Below are positions 10,361 through 19,360 of a stretch of 64,000 bases of DNA, piece by piece (within the stretch, counting starts at the first letter, position 1; each line of letters opens with the position of its first letter). The stretch is taken from contig NZ_WTSX01000007.1 of the NCBI RefSeq assembly GCF_009828745.1, positions 62,001 through 126,000 of the forward strand. Direction: 5' to 3'. The translations under genes and the position numbers were made by a program. Below the pieces are notes generated by a model. The model did not search any database, was not told the DNA's origin, and saw only the letters and a list, made by a program, of their open reading frames with translations. The DNA is from Erysipelothrix anatis. Its GTDB lineage: Bacteria; Bacillota_I; Bacilli_A; Erysipelotrichales; Erysipelotrichaceae.

Positions 10361-11753
10361 CATTCATTAGTGTCTTCGCAATTGAAAATAACAAAGCTTC
10401 GTTGCCTTTAGCAGCCATCAGTTGAGTCCCAAAATATTCATTGTTTTGATTACGATATAATGGAATACTCAATGCAGGTTGTCCAGTGATATTCGCAAGC
10501 ATCGTAAATGGTGTGTAAGATAAGGACTCTTCAAACATATCCCACACGACTTGATACGGATTTTCATCTGATTCAATTCTTTCCATACGCCTTACAAATG
10601 TATCGGTGTGGTAAACATGATTTACAGAAGGTGCAGCTTTGGCCGTCGTAGGTGTTAAATACAAATCATATTTTTGATGGAATTGATGCATGATATCACT
10701 CACTCGATCCCAATAATTTAGAGCATCTACCATTTGCCACCCTTGAACACGTAAACCATAATGGTACAAAACCCATGACATGAGTTCAATTTCATGCATT
10801 GCCACCGGACGCTCGAGCGTTGTTTCTATATCTTTAAACATCGCGGCTGTTTCAACACCATTTACCATATAGTATGTTTCCATGAGTTTCATACCGTCAT
10901 AATCAGGTGTTTCATAGACCAATGTATGACCCAATGCCTCAAGCTGTTGGACAGTTTGCATTAATGCAGCTTTCGCATCCTCACTAACAACACTACCGAC
11001 AGGTGATACATCAGTATAAGCAATTCTTAAAGTTTTTTTAGGAATTGCTTTTGCTACTACATAATTAAATGGTGAAGCAATTGTATTCTGTTTTATAGAT
11101 TCAAAGAGAAGTTCTGTATCGCCTACTGTCTTTGTCAAAAAGAAGTTCATCGATGCCCCTTGCCATCCACGATGCATATAAGGACCCGTTGGGATACTGC
11201 CTCGTGTCGGTTTAAGACCTACCAAGCCCGTATAGCTTGCCGGAATGCGAATCGAACCACCACCATCACTTGCCGCAACGACGGGAGTAAAGCCTGCAAC
11301 CAACGCTGCTGCCGCACCACCACTTGATCCACCTGGTGTCGTCTCAAGATTTCGTGGGTTGCGTGTAACACCATATAACTTTGAATCTGTGATATTTTTA
11401 AATCCAAACTCTGGACTGTTTGTTTGTCCGATAACAATAAAACCAAGATCTAAGATGTTTTGAACAAAGTTGTTCGTATGCTGTGCCGTGGCATCTTTAA
11501 ATAAATTGGATGCCGCCGTACTTGGTTCATCCGCTAAGCTATGGCCTAGACTCTTCAGTAGAATGGGAATTCCTTTAAATATTGTGTGACTGTAATCATT
11601 CTCAGCTTCAGCTAATGCTTTCTCGAAGCGTGGATGAACAACCGCATTCATTGTTGCATTATGATTGTTGATTGCTTCTATTGATGCCTCAACCAATTGC
11701 TTCGGGTTGATTGTTTTTGCCTCTAGTTCTTGAATGTATGCTTTTAAATCCAT
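10350..11753 (-). CDS. Amidase-signature family hydrolase
   Basis: 467 residues, the usual length. The Ser-cisSer-Lys triad is complete: K67 (ILLKS), S143 in GGSSGG and nucleophile S167 in SDGGGSIRIPAS, with the 24-residue spacing between serines seen in GatA. It is not GatA itself in context (no gatC/gatB), and the GGGSIRIPAS form is typical of catabolic amidases. It would hydrolyse an unknown amide to acid and ammonia in the cytoplasm. Last gene of a four-gene minus-strand run, 20 bases after the kinase. Confidence 0.88.
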   Translation of the reverse strand: MDLKAYIQELEAKTINPKQLVEASIEAINNHNATMNAVVHPRFEKALAEAENDYSHTIFKGIPILLKSLGHSLADEPSTAASNLFKDATAQHTNNFVQNILDLGFIVIGQTNSPEFGFKNITDSKLYGVTRNPRNLETTPGGSSGGAAAALVAGFTPVVAASDGGGSIRIPASYTGLVGLKPTRGSIPTGPYMHRGWQGASMNFFLTKTVGDTELLFESIKQNTIASPFNYVVAKAIPKKTLRIAYTDVSPVGSVVSEDAKAALMQTVQQLEALGHTLVYETPDYDGMKLMETYYMVNGVETAAMFKDIETTLERPVAMHEIELMSWVLYHYGLRVQGWQMVDALNYWDRVSDIMHQFHQKYDLYLTPTTAKAAPSVNHVYHTDTFVRRMERIESDENPYQVVWDMFEESLSYTPFTMLANITGQPALSIPLYRNQNNEYFGTQLMAAKGNEALLFSIAKTLMNEKD

Positions 11754-11773
11754 AATACCGCCTCCTTTGTCCT

Positions 11774-13123
11774 TTATAAGTTATTTACTATATACGCTTT
11801 TTGTTTTGTAAGATTAGTGTCCAAGGATTGCGGCACAACTGTCGTCATTGCTTTCAATGGTAAATTGACGTCTAAAAGCCGTACAGCAGCCTCACAGACA
11901 CTGTTCTCATCTGCTACTTGAATAAGTATCACCCCTAGCAAATCCGCGACACGTTGGGCCATACGTTGATTTTTTAAAAATCCCCCGGTAACAAACAACG
12001 GCATATGTCGTTCAAATGCAAGACTCTCTAACATTAAATCAATGTTCGCAAGCATTCCAAGAAATATAGCCTGTGCAATTTGTTCGCTTGAATTTGATTC
12101 AAAACTAAGCTTCATGCCTTGGTGAATCCTCCAAAAAGGACCACGTTCACCAAAAGCATAAGGTTTAGCGTAAAGTTCCATTTCATCTGGATCGGCAAGT
12201 TCGAGTAATTCAATGAGCCGTTCAAATGATAAGGTGTTCTTAAAATAGGTTTGATTCACCCACTGGTACAAGTTACCGCCATTGTTTGATGCATTCCCGC
12301 AGAGATAGGAACCTTCATTAAGGATATAACAAAACGTATTTCCCGTCTTAGATAAAACGGGTTGCTGCGCATAGTATCGGACACCAATACTGGTACCAAT
12401 GCTCATGACATAGGGAGATTGATCAAGATATGCTTTTTCTCGAAAAAAATGAGACGCCATTACGCCATCTGTTGACCCAATCGTTATGGTAATGTCCTGC
12501 TTAGAGTTAGTCATCCGTGCTTGATGCGTTACAGCAACAACTTCAGGGAATTGTATTGGACTTCGGTGAATGACATCTAAAATTTCACCATCCCAGCAGT
12601 GTGTATGAATATTAAAACACCCCGATGCAGATGCGCTCGAGACATCTGTTAGGAAAAGACCTGTTAAATGCATCATAAGGTATGATTTTAAATCATGAAT
12701 CCGATATACGGACTCATTACGCGCTTGATACAACTTCGTTAGAGGGGACATTGGATGGAGCGGTGTTCCTGTTTTCTGATAAAAAGGTATCGACGTTGTT
12801 TGAAGAACTTCAATTACTGCTTCAGAACGGTTATCCGACCAAATAATCATTTCGGAAAACTTATCTAATTCAGTTTCATAAATTAACGTATGCATCGCGG
12901 TCGTAATCACAACATCCGTAATGTCATGAATATCAACACCTGCTTCAATAAGTGTTTGAACCGTTTTTAAAATATCTTTCGGGTTTTGGGTTTGCATGCG
13001 ACCATTGCTGTAAGTTGTTACTTCCTTAGCTTGTATATCAATGCATCGATTACCATAAAAAAAAGCTGCTTTTATATTTGTCGTACCTATATCAATACTT
13101 AGGATTCTTTTGATTGTCATCAT
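11774..13123 (-). CDS. FGGY-family sugar kinase, gluconokinase-like
   Basis: 449 residues, shorter than typical FGGY kinases (about 500). The N-terminal phosphate motif is SIDIGTTNIKAAF, followed by ITTAMHTLIY, WSDNRSEA and TGTPLHPMSPLTKLY. The last two closely resemble gluconokinases of the GntK/FGGY type. The C-terminal lobe has FVTGGFLKNQ for ATP binding. Gluconate or a related acid is a plausible substrate, but no transporter or dehydrogenase is beside it. The start overlaps the stop of the upstream gene (TAATG), so the two are co-translated; a second ATG at 13120 is also possible. Confidence 0.85.
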   Translation of the reverse strand: MMTIKRILSIDIGTTNIKAAFFYGNRCIDIQAKEVTTYSNGRMQTQNPKDILKTVQTLIEAGVDIHDITDVVITTAMHTLIYETELDKFSEMIIWSDNRSEAVIEVLQTTSIPFYQKTGTPLHPMSPLTKLYQARNESVYRIHDLKSYLMMHLTGLFLTDVSSASASGCFNIHTHCWDGEILDVIHRSPIQFPEVVAVTHQARMTNSKQDITITIGSTDGVMASHFFREKAYLDQSPYVMSIGTSIGVRYYAQQPVLSKTGNTFCYILNEGSYLCGNASNNGGNLYQWVNQTYFKNTLSFERLIELLELADPDEMELYAKPYAFGERGPFWRIHQGMKLSFESNSSEQIAQAIFLGMLANIDLMLESLAFERHMPLFVTGGFLKNQRMAQRVADLLGVILIQVADENSVCEAAVRLLDVNLPLKAMTTVVPQSLDTNLTKQKAYIVNNL

Positions 13124-13692
13124 TAATCCTCATTTGCAGAAGTAGTCATTGTGGCTGCAAGTGCAAGAATTTTTCGCACTGTATTGGCCGTACGAATCGT
13201 TACAAAATTACGGGCGTCCGTGCTCGCAATTTTAGACCACTTTGTCTGAGAAAAATAAGCAACCACCGCTGTCCAATAGATCATTGCCTCACCGACCTCT
13301 ACATATTCCTTACCATCTAAATGCGCACCCATAATTTCCATAATTGCCGATGCATCCTTTGGCGGAATTACAAAAACCGCTGTATGATAGTATTCCTTAT
13401 TACCGTCTCCCCACCATTCTGGTGCGTTATCCGAAACACGTTGCAATGCCTCGACACTCACAACTGTAATAGGAATTTCAAAATTAAATGTTTCGAGTAG
13501 GATAGGCTCCAAACTTGCTATTAGAATCCCTTGGTTTTTCTCTGGACTTGAAAAGATAACATTACCACTGTTGATGTAGGTTTTAACATTAACATACCCT
13601 AAATCCTCAAACAATTTCTTTAAGTCTTTCATTGGCACCTTATTTTTTCCACCAACATTAATCCCTCTCAAAAAAGCAACATATTGAATCAT
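13123..13692 (-). CDS. DUF1697 family protein
   Basis: 190 residues from the ATG at 13692, which has AGAAGG eight bases upstream; a longer frame would overlap the preceding gene. The N-terminus YVAFLRGINVGGKNKVPMKD with INSGNVIF is the DUF1697 signature. The family is widespread and has no established function. It sits 13 bases after the SIR2-like gene and overlaps the kinase, so it belongs to the same transcript. Confidence 0.85.
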   Translation of the reverse strand: MIQYVAFLRGINVGGKNKVPMKDLKKLFEDLGYVNVKTYINSGNVIFSSPEKNQGILIASLEPILLETFNFEIPITVVSVEALQRVSDNAPEWWGDGNKEYYHTAVFVIPPKDASAIMEIMGAHLDGKEYVEVGEAMIYWTAVVAYFSQTKWSKIASTDARNFVTIRTANTVRKILALAATMTTSANED

Positions 13693-13705
13693 CGATAATA
13701 CCTTC

Positions 13706-14560
13706 TCACTTTCTTTCATAAATTGCATGATAGGTTTCATAAGGAACCATTGCAATCCCTACCGCTTTGAAAAACAAGGTATACTGTGCCAACGTTGTAT
13801 CATCTTTGAAATCTTGGGTACAGTATAGATAATAGCCACTAGTTCCGTTCATCATCATTTTCTTACGGTAAAGCGCCCGTTGGATCAAGACATTACGAAT
13901 AAAAATTTCTTCATCACCTAATGCAAGACCAAAAATAATGACGTCTTTATCAAAGAGACAGTTAATCCATGTTTCATCATTGGCGTACTTCGAGTTTTTT
14001 TGTAAAGGATTATAACGGCGATTGAAATAGGTTATATTTCCCGCATAATCTTTAACCGTAAGCTTTAATGACCGTTTGTAGTATTGGTCTCCATTGATAT
14101 GAAAGAGACGAATTCCTTGATCAGAGTTTTTATGGCCTTGTTCAGTATAAAAAACTTGCCATGGATAAAAGTCAGTAAATTTCTTATCCAGTTTGCGTGT
14201 GCTAGTTTTTACTAAATTATTGGTCTTTTGAAACGCATGGTCGAAGTTCGTTGTTAAAATATCAATGTGATGTCGATTGCAAAATTGATAAACTTCCTTA
14301 TGGTAATTATTTCCGACCAACGCATCAATTGCTTCAACAAATTGTGTTCGATGGAGGGTATCGACACCATCTCGATTGTATAATGACAACAACTCAAAAA
14401 ACTCCGGTAATGGATATCCATCGACATAACTTAGCTTTGAATTAACTTCAAAGTTTTCAAGAATTTGTTGCCAACTTATATCATGACTTCCGCCAATACG
14501 ATTTATTCCATTACCAATCAAAAACACATACTTAGAATTTGCATAGTCTTGATAGGACAT
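13706..14560 (-). CDS. SIR2-like domain protein
   Basis: 284 residues. The start at 14560 is chosen because an AGAGGGGGG site precedes it. SIR2_2-like motifs are GNGINR (NAD-binding loop), TTNFDHAF, the HINGD segment with the likely catalytic histidine, and IFGLALGDEE near the C-terminus. SIR2-like domains of this class hydrolyse NAD+ in several phage-defence systems (such as ThsA and DSR), but those carry extra sensor domains that this short protein lacks. It heads an operon with a DUF1697 protein, a sugar kinase and an amidase. Either an NAD+-dependent metabolic role or a compact defence role is possible. Confidence 0.75.
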   Translation of the reverse strand: MSYQDYANSKYVFLIGNGINRIGGSHDISWQQILENFEVNSKLSYVDGYPLPEFFELLSLYNRDGVDTLHRTQFVEAIDALVGNNYHKEVYQFCNRHHIDILTTNFDHAFQKTNNLVKTSTRKLDKKFTDFYPWQVFYTEQGHKNSDQGIRLFHINGDQYYKRSLKLTVKDYAGNITYFNRRYNPLQKNSKYANDETWINCLFDKDVIIFGLALGDEEIFIRNVLIQRALYRKKMMMNGTSGYYLYCTQDFKDDTTLAQYTLFFKAVGIAMVPYETYHAIYERK

Positions 14561-14647
14561 AAATATCGCCCCCCTCTCATGTATATTCATTATAACAATT
14601 TAAAGTCTCGCTTTCGATACACAAGCGCGAAGATTACAGTCATTATA

Positions 14648-14676
14648 TTGAGCTTTCGAAGCACAGCTTATATAAT
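14648..14676 (+). promoter_or_regulatory. Sigma-A-type promoter of the GNAT gene
   Basis: TTGAGC (14648-14653), 17-base spacer, TATAAT (14671-14676), about 34 bases before the start codon at 14710. On the other strand TATAAT at 14594-14589 probably serves the SIR2-like operon. Confidence 0.6.
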
Positions 14677-14709
14677 GAGGCTACCACCGCGAGACGAAAG
14701 GAATTAACT

Positions 14710-15114
14710 ATGATAAAACCTGTAGATTTAGAAACGGTCTATACGATTCGACACCACGCAATGTATCCCAACGAAAGCCGCGATTTTGTTCAAGTTAATG
14801 GTGATGATTCAGCACAACATCTTGGATTTTACCTTGGTGATTCCTGCGTCAGTGTCCTATCTATTTTTGAAGATAACGATTTTATCCAAATTCGGAAATT
14901 CGCAACACTTCCGGAGTATCAAAATAAAGGCTATGGAACAACCCTAATTCAGCGTGTTCTTGTGTCAGAATCACGACCTATTGTATTAAATGCACGTTTG
15001 GAAAAAGTACCATTCTACGAACGCTTGGGTTTTATTCCAACGAACACAACCTTTACCCGACATGGCTTATCGTATACCATGATGACTTTCAATCCAAATC
15101 ATCATAACTTCTAA
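14710..15114 (+). CDS. GNAT-family N-acetyltransferase
   Basis: 134 residues. The acetyl-CoA motif A is visible as FATLPEYQNKGYGTTLI, preceded by the IQIRK strand; motif B is VPFYERLGF. The GAAAGGAA ribosome site is well placed. Substrate unknown. It is monocistronic, between its own promoter and a strong terminator. Confidence 0.85.
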   Translation: MIKPVDLETVYTIRHHAMYPNESRDFVQVNGDDSAQHLGFYLGDSCVSVLSIFEDNDFIQIRKFATLPEYQNKGYGTTLIQRVLVSESRPIVLNARLEKVPFYERLGFIPTNTTFTRHGLSYTMMTFNPNHHNF

Positions 15115-15150
15115 AAAAGGTTATTCAGAGATTCCTGAATAACCTTTTTT
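15113..15150. terminator. Bidirectional terminator between GNAT gene and glpK
   Basis: AAAAAAGGTTATTCAG pairs with CTGAATAACCTTTTTT around a 6-base loop. It serves the two convergent genes. Confidence 0.9.
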
Positions 15151-15157
15151 TATCGTA

Positions 15158-16651
15158 TTACTCGTGTTCTTCCCAGTCAACCGCGCGGCTCACTGCTTTA
15201 TGCCACCCTTTTAAATATCTCAAACGACGATCTTCATCCAAGTTCGATTGCCATGTTTGCGAGTACTTGTGCATCTTTCGAATAGTCTCTTGATCTTTAA
15301 AGAAACCCGTTGCAAGCCCGGCAAGATACGCGGCCCCTAAAGCCGTTGTTTCTGATACAGTCGGACGGCGCACATCAACACCTAAGATGTCAGATTGAAA
15401 TTGCATAAGGAAGTCATTCGATGAAGCACCACCATCGACTTGAAGTGTTTGAATTTTAACACCACTATCCTTCTCCATTGCTTTGATTACATCATACGAT
15501 TGATATGCAATCGATTCCAATGCAGCGCGGATAATATGGTTACGATTTGAACCCCGTGTCAGTCCCGAGATACTACCACGAGCATACATATCCCAATGCG
15601 GTGCACCCAAACCAGTAAATGCAGGAACGAGATAAACCCCATTATTATCTTCAACCTTTTTAGCACATACTTCAGATTCACCTGAAGTACGAATTAAACC
15701 AAGTTCATCACGAAGCCACTGGATTACTGCTCCACCCACAAAAATCGAACCCTCTAAAGCATACTGTACATGATCATTTATTCCGATAGCGATTGTTGTA
15801 AGTAAGCCATTGTTAGAAGTTACAGGTTTTTCTCCGGTATTCATTAGTAAGAAGCAGCCAGTTCCATAGGTATTCTTTGCTTCTCCTTCATAGAATGCAG
15901 TTTGACCAAAGAGTGCTGCTTGTTGATCTCCAGCAATTCCAGAAATTGGGATTTCATGACCTTGAATATTTGCATATGCATAAATCTCCGAACTTCCTCG
16001 GACTTCTGGCAACATATTCATAGGAACATTCATAAGTGCACACAATTCAGGGTCCCAACGTAAATTATGAATATCATACAACATCGTTCGTGAAGCATTG
16101 GTCATATCAGTAATATGAACTTGTTTATTACTAAGGTTGTAGACCAACCAGCTATCAACGGTACCAAATAGTAATTCACCACGCTGTGCACGTTCACGCG
16201 AACCTGGAACATTATCAAGAATCCACTGAATTTTGGTTCCTGAAAAATATGCATCAACTTCAAGACCTGTTTTATGTCGAATGAATTCTTTATGACCATC
16301 GGCCACAAGTTTTGACGCCATCCCCGATGTACGACGACATTGCCAGACAATAGCGTGATAAACAGGGCGCCCTGTCTTTTTATCCCAAACAACCGTAGTT
16401 TCCCGCTGATTCGTAATTCCAATCGAATCAATTTCTTCAATCGCAACACCCGAGCGTGCGACGACATCATTCAGTACTGCCGACTGTGTTGCCCATATCT
16501 CCATTGGATCATGTTCAACCCACCCTGGCTTTGGATAGAATTGTGTAAACTCGGTTTGCGCAGCTGCAATAATATTTTGATCACGATCAAACATGATTGC
16601 CCGCGAACTTGTCGTTCCCTGATCCAGCGCAATAATATATTTTTTTTGCAT
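15158..16651 (-). CDS. glpK: Glycerol kinase
   Basis: 497 residues, full length. FGGY kinase motifs: [13 protein letters not shown] at the N-terminus, [49 protein letters not shown], and [17 protein letters not shown]. It converts glycerol plus ATP to glycerol-3-phosphate in the cytoplasm. The segment that carries the HPr-phosphorylated histidine in enterococcal enzymes (YHFYG) reads [11 protein letters not shown] here, with no histidine at that position, as in Escherichia coli GlpK. No glpF or glpO is adjacent. Confidence 0.97.
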   Translation of the reverse strand: MQKKYIIALDQGTTSSRAIMFDRDQNIIAAAQTEFTQFYPKPGWVEHDPMEIWATQSAVLNDVVARSGVAIEEIDSIGITNQRETTVVWDKKTGRPVYHAIVWQCRRTSGMASKLVADGHKEFIRHKTGLEVDAYFSGTKIQWILDNVPGSRERAQRGELLFGTVDSWLVYNLSNKQVHITDMTNASRTMLYDIHNLRWDPELCALMNVPMNMLPEVRGSSEIYAYANIQGHEIPISGIAGDQQAALFGQTAFYEGEAKNTYGTGCFLLMNTGEKPVTSNNGLLTTIAIGINDHVQYALEGSIFVGGAVIQWLRDELGLIRTSGESEVCAKKVEDNNGVYLVPAFTGLGAPHWDMYARGSISGLTRGSNRNHIIRAALESIAYQSYDVIKAMEKDSGVKIQTLQVDGGASSNDFLMQFQSDILGVDVRRPTVSETTALGAAYLAGLATGFFKDQETIRKMHKYSQTWQSNLDEDRRLRYLKGWHKAVSRAVDWEEHE

Positions 16652-17227
16652 AGTTCAACATCTCCTCAATACGTTATCAATAAAGCTTAGTATTTTAACC
16701 CGAACACAGTGTACTCTCATATACTTTCGGAATCGTAGTTCTATAATAAGTATACTTAAAAATTCGATTGAATGATACGCTCCGATTCTTTAATCAGTTA
16801 ATCTATCCTTAAACTTCTCTATCTAAATTTTAAATATTTCCAAAGTTTGATTACGATTATTCCTTACCATCCCAAACAATTTTTTGTCGATAAACGCATT
16901 CTTAAATATGTGAAAATTTTCATGTTACCACTTAGACATGTTTCACTCTAAAATTCGAAGAACATTTTGTATAAAATGATTCATAACAAAGTTGTTCTAT
17001 ATCCACTTATAAGTGACTGTATTGCCATTCTCTTCAAAATTATCTTGCTAGAAATAGCTACGATTTTACCACATAAAAAAAGTGATTTACCGTCTTAACA
17101 ATCAACTAATAAATTGATTTAATTTTTTCATAAGCAGAAAGGCAGGGATCAAAATAATTAGTATCAATCATACGCAGTGTAGCATTCACTACTGTCACCT
17201 AAAATAGCATTTGCGATATCAGGCAAA
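16652..17227. other. Intergenic region, no gene recognised
   Basis: AT-rich, stop-dense DNA between divergent glpK and the VanZ-like gene. TTGATAACGTATTGA at about 16666-16680, just upstream of the glpK ribosome site, is a two-mismatch approximation to the CcpA cre consensus. TATTAT/TATAAT-like hexamers around 16740-16750 could be the glpK -10. No RNA gene was recognised. Confidence 0.4.
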
Positions 17228-17899
17228 TTGAATCTTACACACTTCAGAATTACTCACATTAATTCTGCACAGAAAGGAAGGATTAATATCATTGTTAGAT
17301 CTACTTTAATCGGCACCTTACTGACCAATCGTAGAGGATGGGAGATTTTATCAATCTACCCCTTTACGCTGCTCATCATCCCCTTTGTACTGTTCTTTCT
17401 TAGAAAACGAAAAGTATCTTATCGGATCGTTGTAACGGTGGCGATAATTTATACTTCCGCCATCTTAGAAGTCACGTACTTTCCTCTCGATTTTAATCAG
17501 ATGTTTAAGTCAGGTGAACGTTACTTCAATTTTCTTCATATTGCGTACCATTTCGATGTACTAACCCCACTTACAAATCTAAATGCTCGCGTTATCAACA
17601 ATTGGCTTTTACAGTTCTACTTCTTTATCCCCTTTGGCATGCTTATTGCACTATTCCAAGACACCTTAAGTTTAAAGAAATTGTTTAAGGTTGTATTCCT
17701 AACAGCACTAATTCTGGATACTTCCCAATTAGTCCTCCTATTCATCCTAGATGCACCGGTTGGAATTGCTGATATTTACGATGTCATCATGAATACACTA
17801 GGGGGAATCGTTGGAATTCTCTTATTGAAATATGCACTTTCCCCAATTTACACAAAAGTCACAAAAGGAGCCTCAATTTATGACATCAAAAATCACTAG
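17228..17899 (+). CDS. VanZ-like membrane protein
   Basis: About 223 residues from a TTG at 17228. The true start is uncertain, since the best ribosome site (GGAAGGA near 17276) lies inside this frame without a common start codon after it. There are five predicted membrane helices. The segments LEVTYFPLDF, NNWLLQFYFFIPFGMLI and DIYDVIMNTLGGIVGILLL (the charged, Asn-rich motif between helices) are typical of VanZ-like proteins. VanZ gives low-level teicoplanin resistance, but most family members have no known role. It overlaps the next gene by 20 bases. Confidence 0.75.
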   Translation: MNLTHFRITHINSAQKGRINIIVRSTLIGTLLTNRRGWEILSIYPFTLLIIPFVLFFLRKRKVSYRIVVTVAIIYTSAILEVTYFPLDFNQMFKSGERYFNFLHIAYHFDVLTPLTNLNARVINNWLLQFYFFIPFGMLIALFQDTLSLKKLFKVVFLTALILDTSQLVLLFILDAPVGIADIYDVIMNTLGGIVGILLLKYALSPIYTKVTKGASIYDIKNH

Positions 17900-18341
17900 A
17901 AAATGCCTAATCTTCACCTTATGCGCAATGGCATTACTCCCCCTCTTATGTAACGATATTCATGCATCTGAATCTGGTCGCACTTACTATGTTAGCTTTG
18001 ATCAGGACTATTCCAATGGTTATGATAATAACCAAATGTGGTACGCTGGACCGGGAACAATTAGAGTTCGGGGCAAACACTGGATGCCTATTAATGGATA
18101 CCGAGAAGCAACCATGTACATGCAATTACGCCGTGATAACTGGCCTGCATCGATTCAGTACGAAACAAAATCATTAGGGACAATGAACTCAAATGACAAC
18201 AATAGTTGGAGTAATGGAAAACCCTTCGACGTATCGTGGCAAGTTGGTGACTTCAATAAGCGATATTACCTTCATGTTACTACTGGGTCTAAATATGTAA
18301 ACAAGACTGGAATGGGAACCATCAGCTATACCCCACGTTAA
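17880..18341 (+). CDS. Small secreted protein of unknown function
   Basis: 153 residues from the ATG at 17880 (AAAAGGAG upstream). A clear signal peptide (KITRKCLIFTLCAMALLPLL) ends near IHASES, leaving about 125 exported residues rich in Tyr, Trp, Asn and Gly (FDQDYSNGYDNNQMWYAGPG, WQVGDFNKRYYLH) that look beta-rich. It has no cell-wall anchor. The size and composition resemble small secreted bacteriocin-like or carbohydrate-binding proteins, but I do not recognise the family. It overlaps and is co-transcribed with the VanZ-like gene. Confidence 0.7.
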   Translation: MTSKITRKCLIFTLCAMALLPLLCNDIHASESGRTYYVSFDQDYSNGYDNNQMWYAGPGTIRVRGKHWMPINGYREATMYMQLRRDNWPASIQYETKSLGTMNSNDNNSWSNGKPFDVSWQVGDFNKRYYLHVTTGSKYVNKTGMGTISYTPR

Positions 18342-18396
18342 AACTCTATGGAAAGGTGATGTATAAACCTTTAACCAACACTAAACGCATTAAAAC

Positions 18397-18420
18397 TGTC
18401 CTAAGTTTTTTCTTGGGACA
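18397..18420 (+). other. Hairpin after the secreted-protein gene
   Basis: TGTCCTAAG and CTTGGGACA pair imperfectly around a T-rich loop. No T run follows, so it is a weak terminator or an RNA-stabilising structure. Confidence 0.35.
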
Positions 18421-18475
18421 ATTCCACTTGCAGTCAAAATAACTTAAAAACAGAATAATACCTTAGGAGAAGATT

Positions 18476-18682
18476 ATGAATAATACAAGCAACGAAAACA
18501 TCCGCGTAATGTCTGATAGTACTTACGTCACTCTAATGTTACTTTTGAAAGAGAATGGATATTGCCCATCAGAGGCAAACGGCTTACTTTGGAATTTTTT
18601 GATAAATAACGTACATCTCATCACAGGAGAACGAGAGCGTTTAATATTTAGAGATGAAAAACTTTATGACGAAATAGTTTAG
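18476..18682 (+). CDS. Small hypothetical protein
   Basis: 68 residues with a strong AGGAGAAG ribosome site. It is soluble, with no membrane segment or recognisable domain; ENGYCPSEANGLLWNFLINN has a helical, amphipathic look. It follows the secreted-protein gene by 134 bases and is closed by a strong terminator at 18749-18794. I do not recognise the family. Confidence 0.55.
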   Translation: MNNTSNENIRVMSDSTYVTLMLLLKENGYCPSEANGLLWNFLINNVHLITGERERLIFRDEKLYDEIV

Positions 18683-18748
18683 TCAGATATAACACACTTT
18701 AGATTAGTCCCCAAATCAAAGTATTATCTGATTTGATACTCGATAAAA

Positions 18749-18794
18749 AACGATAATAAGAATAGAGTATTGTTACTCTTTCTTATTATCGTTT
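18749..18794. terminator. Strong intrinsic terminator
   Basis: A 20-bp stem (starting AACGATAATAAGA) with one mismatch and a short loop ends in GTTTG. It marks the boundary between the small-protein gene and the defence island. Confidence 0.8.
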
Positions 18795-18969
18795 GCTTTA
18801 AATTCTTTCGCTGTGACACCACAGAAATTATATTTTACAATAGTTATGCAAACCCTTTATTGTTATCATACACACTACTGTCATTCAGGTTAAGGTTAAC
18901 AGTGCTCACGCTTAAAAATTACTAGTAGCATCAACCCCATCATTCAATCAACTTAGCTTATAGATTAAA

Positions 18970-19215
18970 CTAGTCTATAAAATACTTGATAGTAATTGTA
19001 GAACTCATACCGCTTGGAGTCGAATGCATGATTACATCCTTGCTATCCATACATTTATACATTGCCTGACAAACAGAAGGCATTCGATCCGTATATCCTA
19101 GATGATTATGAATTTCTCCAGAAACAAGAGTTACCTCAGCTAATCCTTTATTTTTAGCTTGTACCATTTCATTGTGTATATATGCAATTATTTCTTCCTG
19201 TCTGGCTGATTTCAT
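18970..19215 (-). CDS. Small winged-helix-like protein (DUF7669-type)
   Basis: 81 residues with AGGAGGAGC upstream. The pattern SGEIHNHLGYTDRMPSVCQAM matches the short helix-turn-helix domain I know from DUF7669-like proteins, where (S/G)(G/D)IH...NRMPxVCxAM is conserved. Such domains occur alone or fused to restriction enzymes. It lies downstream of and on the same strand as mcrC, with a 145-base gap. A DNA-binding accessory or regulator of the restriction locus is likely but unproven. Confidence 0.6.
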   Translation of the reverse strand: MKSARQEEIIAYIHNEMVQAKNKGLAEVTLVSGEIHNHLGYTDRMPSVCQAMYKCMDSKDVIMHSTPSGMSSTITIKYFID

Positions 19216-19360
19216 AGTATTGCTCCTCCTGTAAATTATAATACATACTCTCCGATTAGCATTCTATGTAGTCTACTACCCTAAAAATCTATCAACACTC
19301 ATGCATGCATTTGTCCTAACTACGGTTCCTGAAGTCAAATAGGCTTTCAATGACTCAATA

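Noticed and set aside
16666-16680. cre site for CcpA upstream of glpK
   Set aside because: Two mismatches to the consensus, so mentioned only as a possibility and not listed as a feature.
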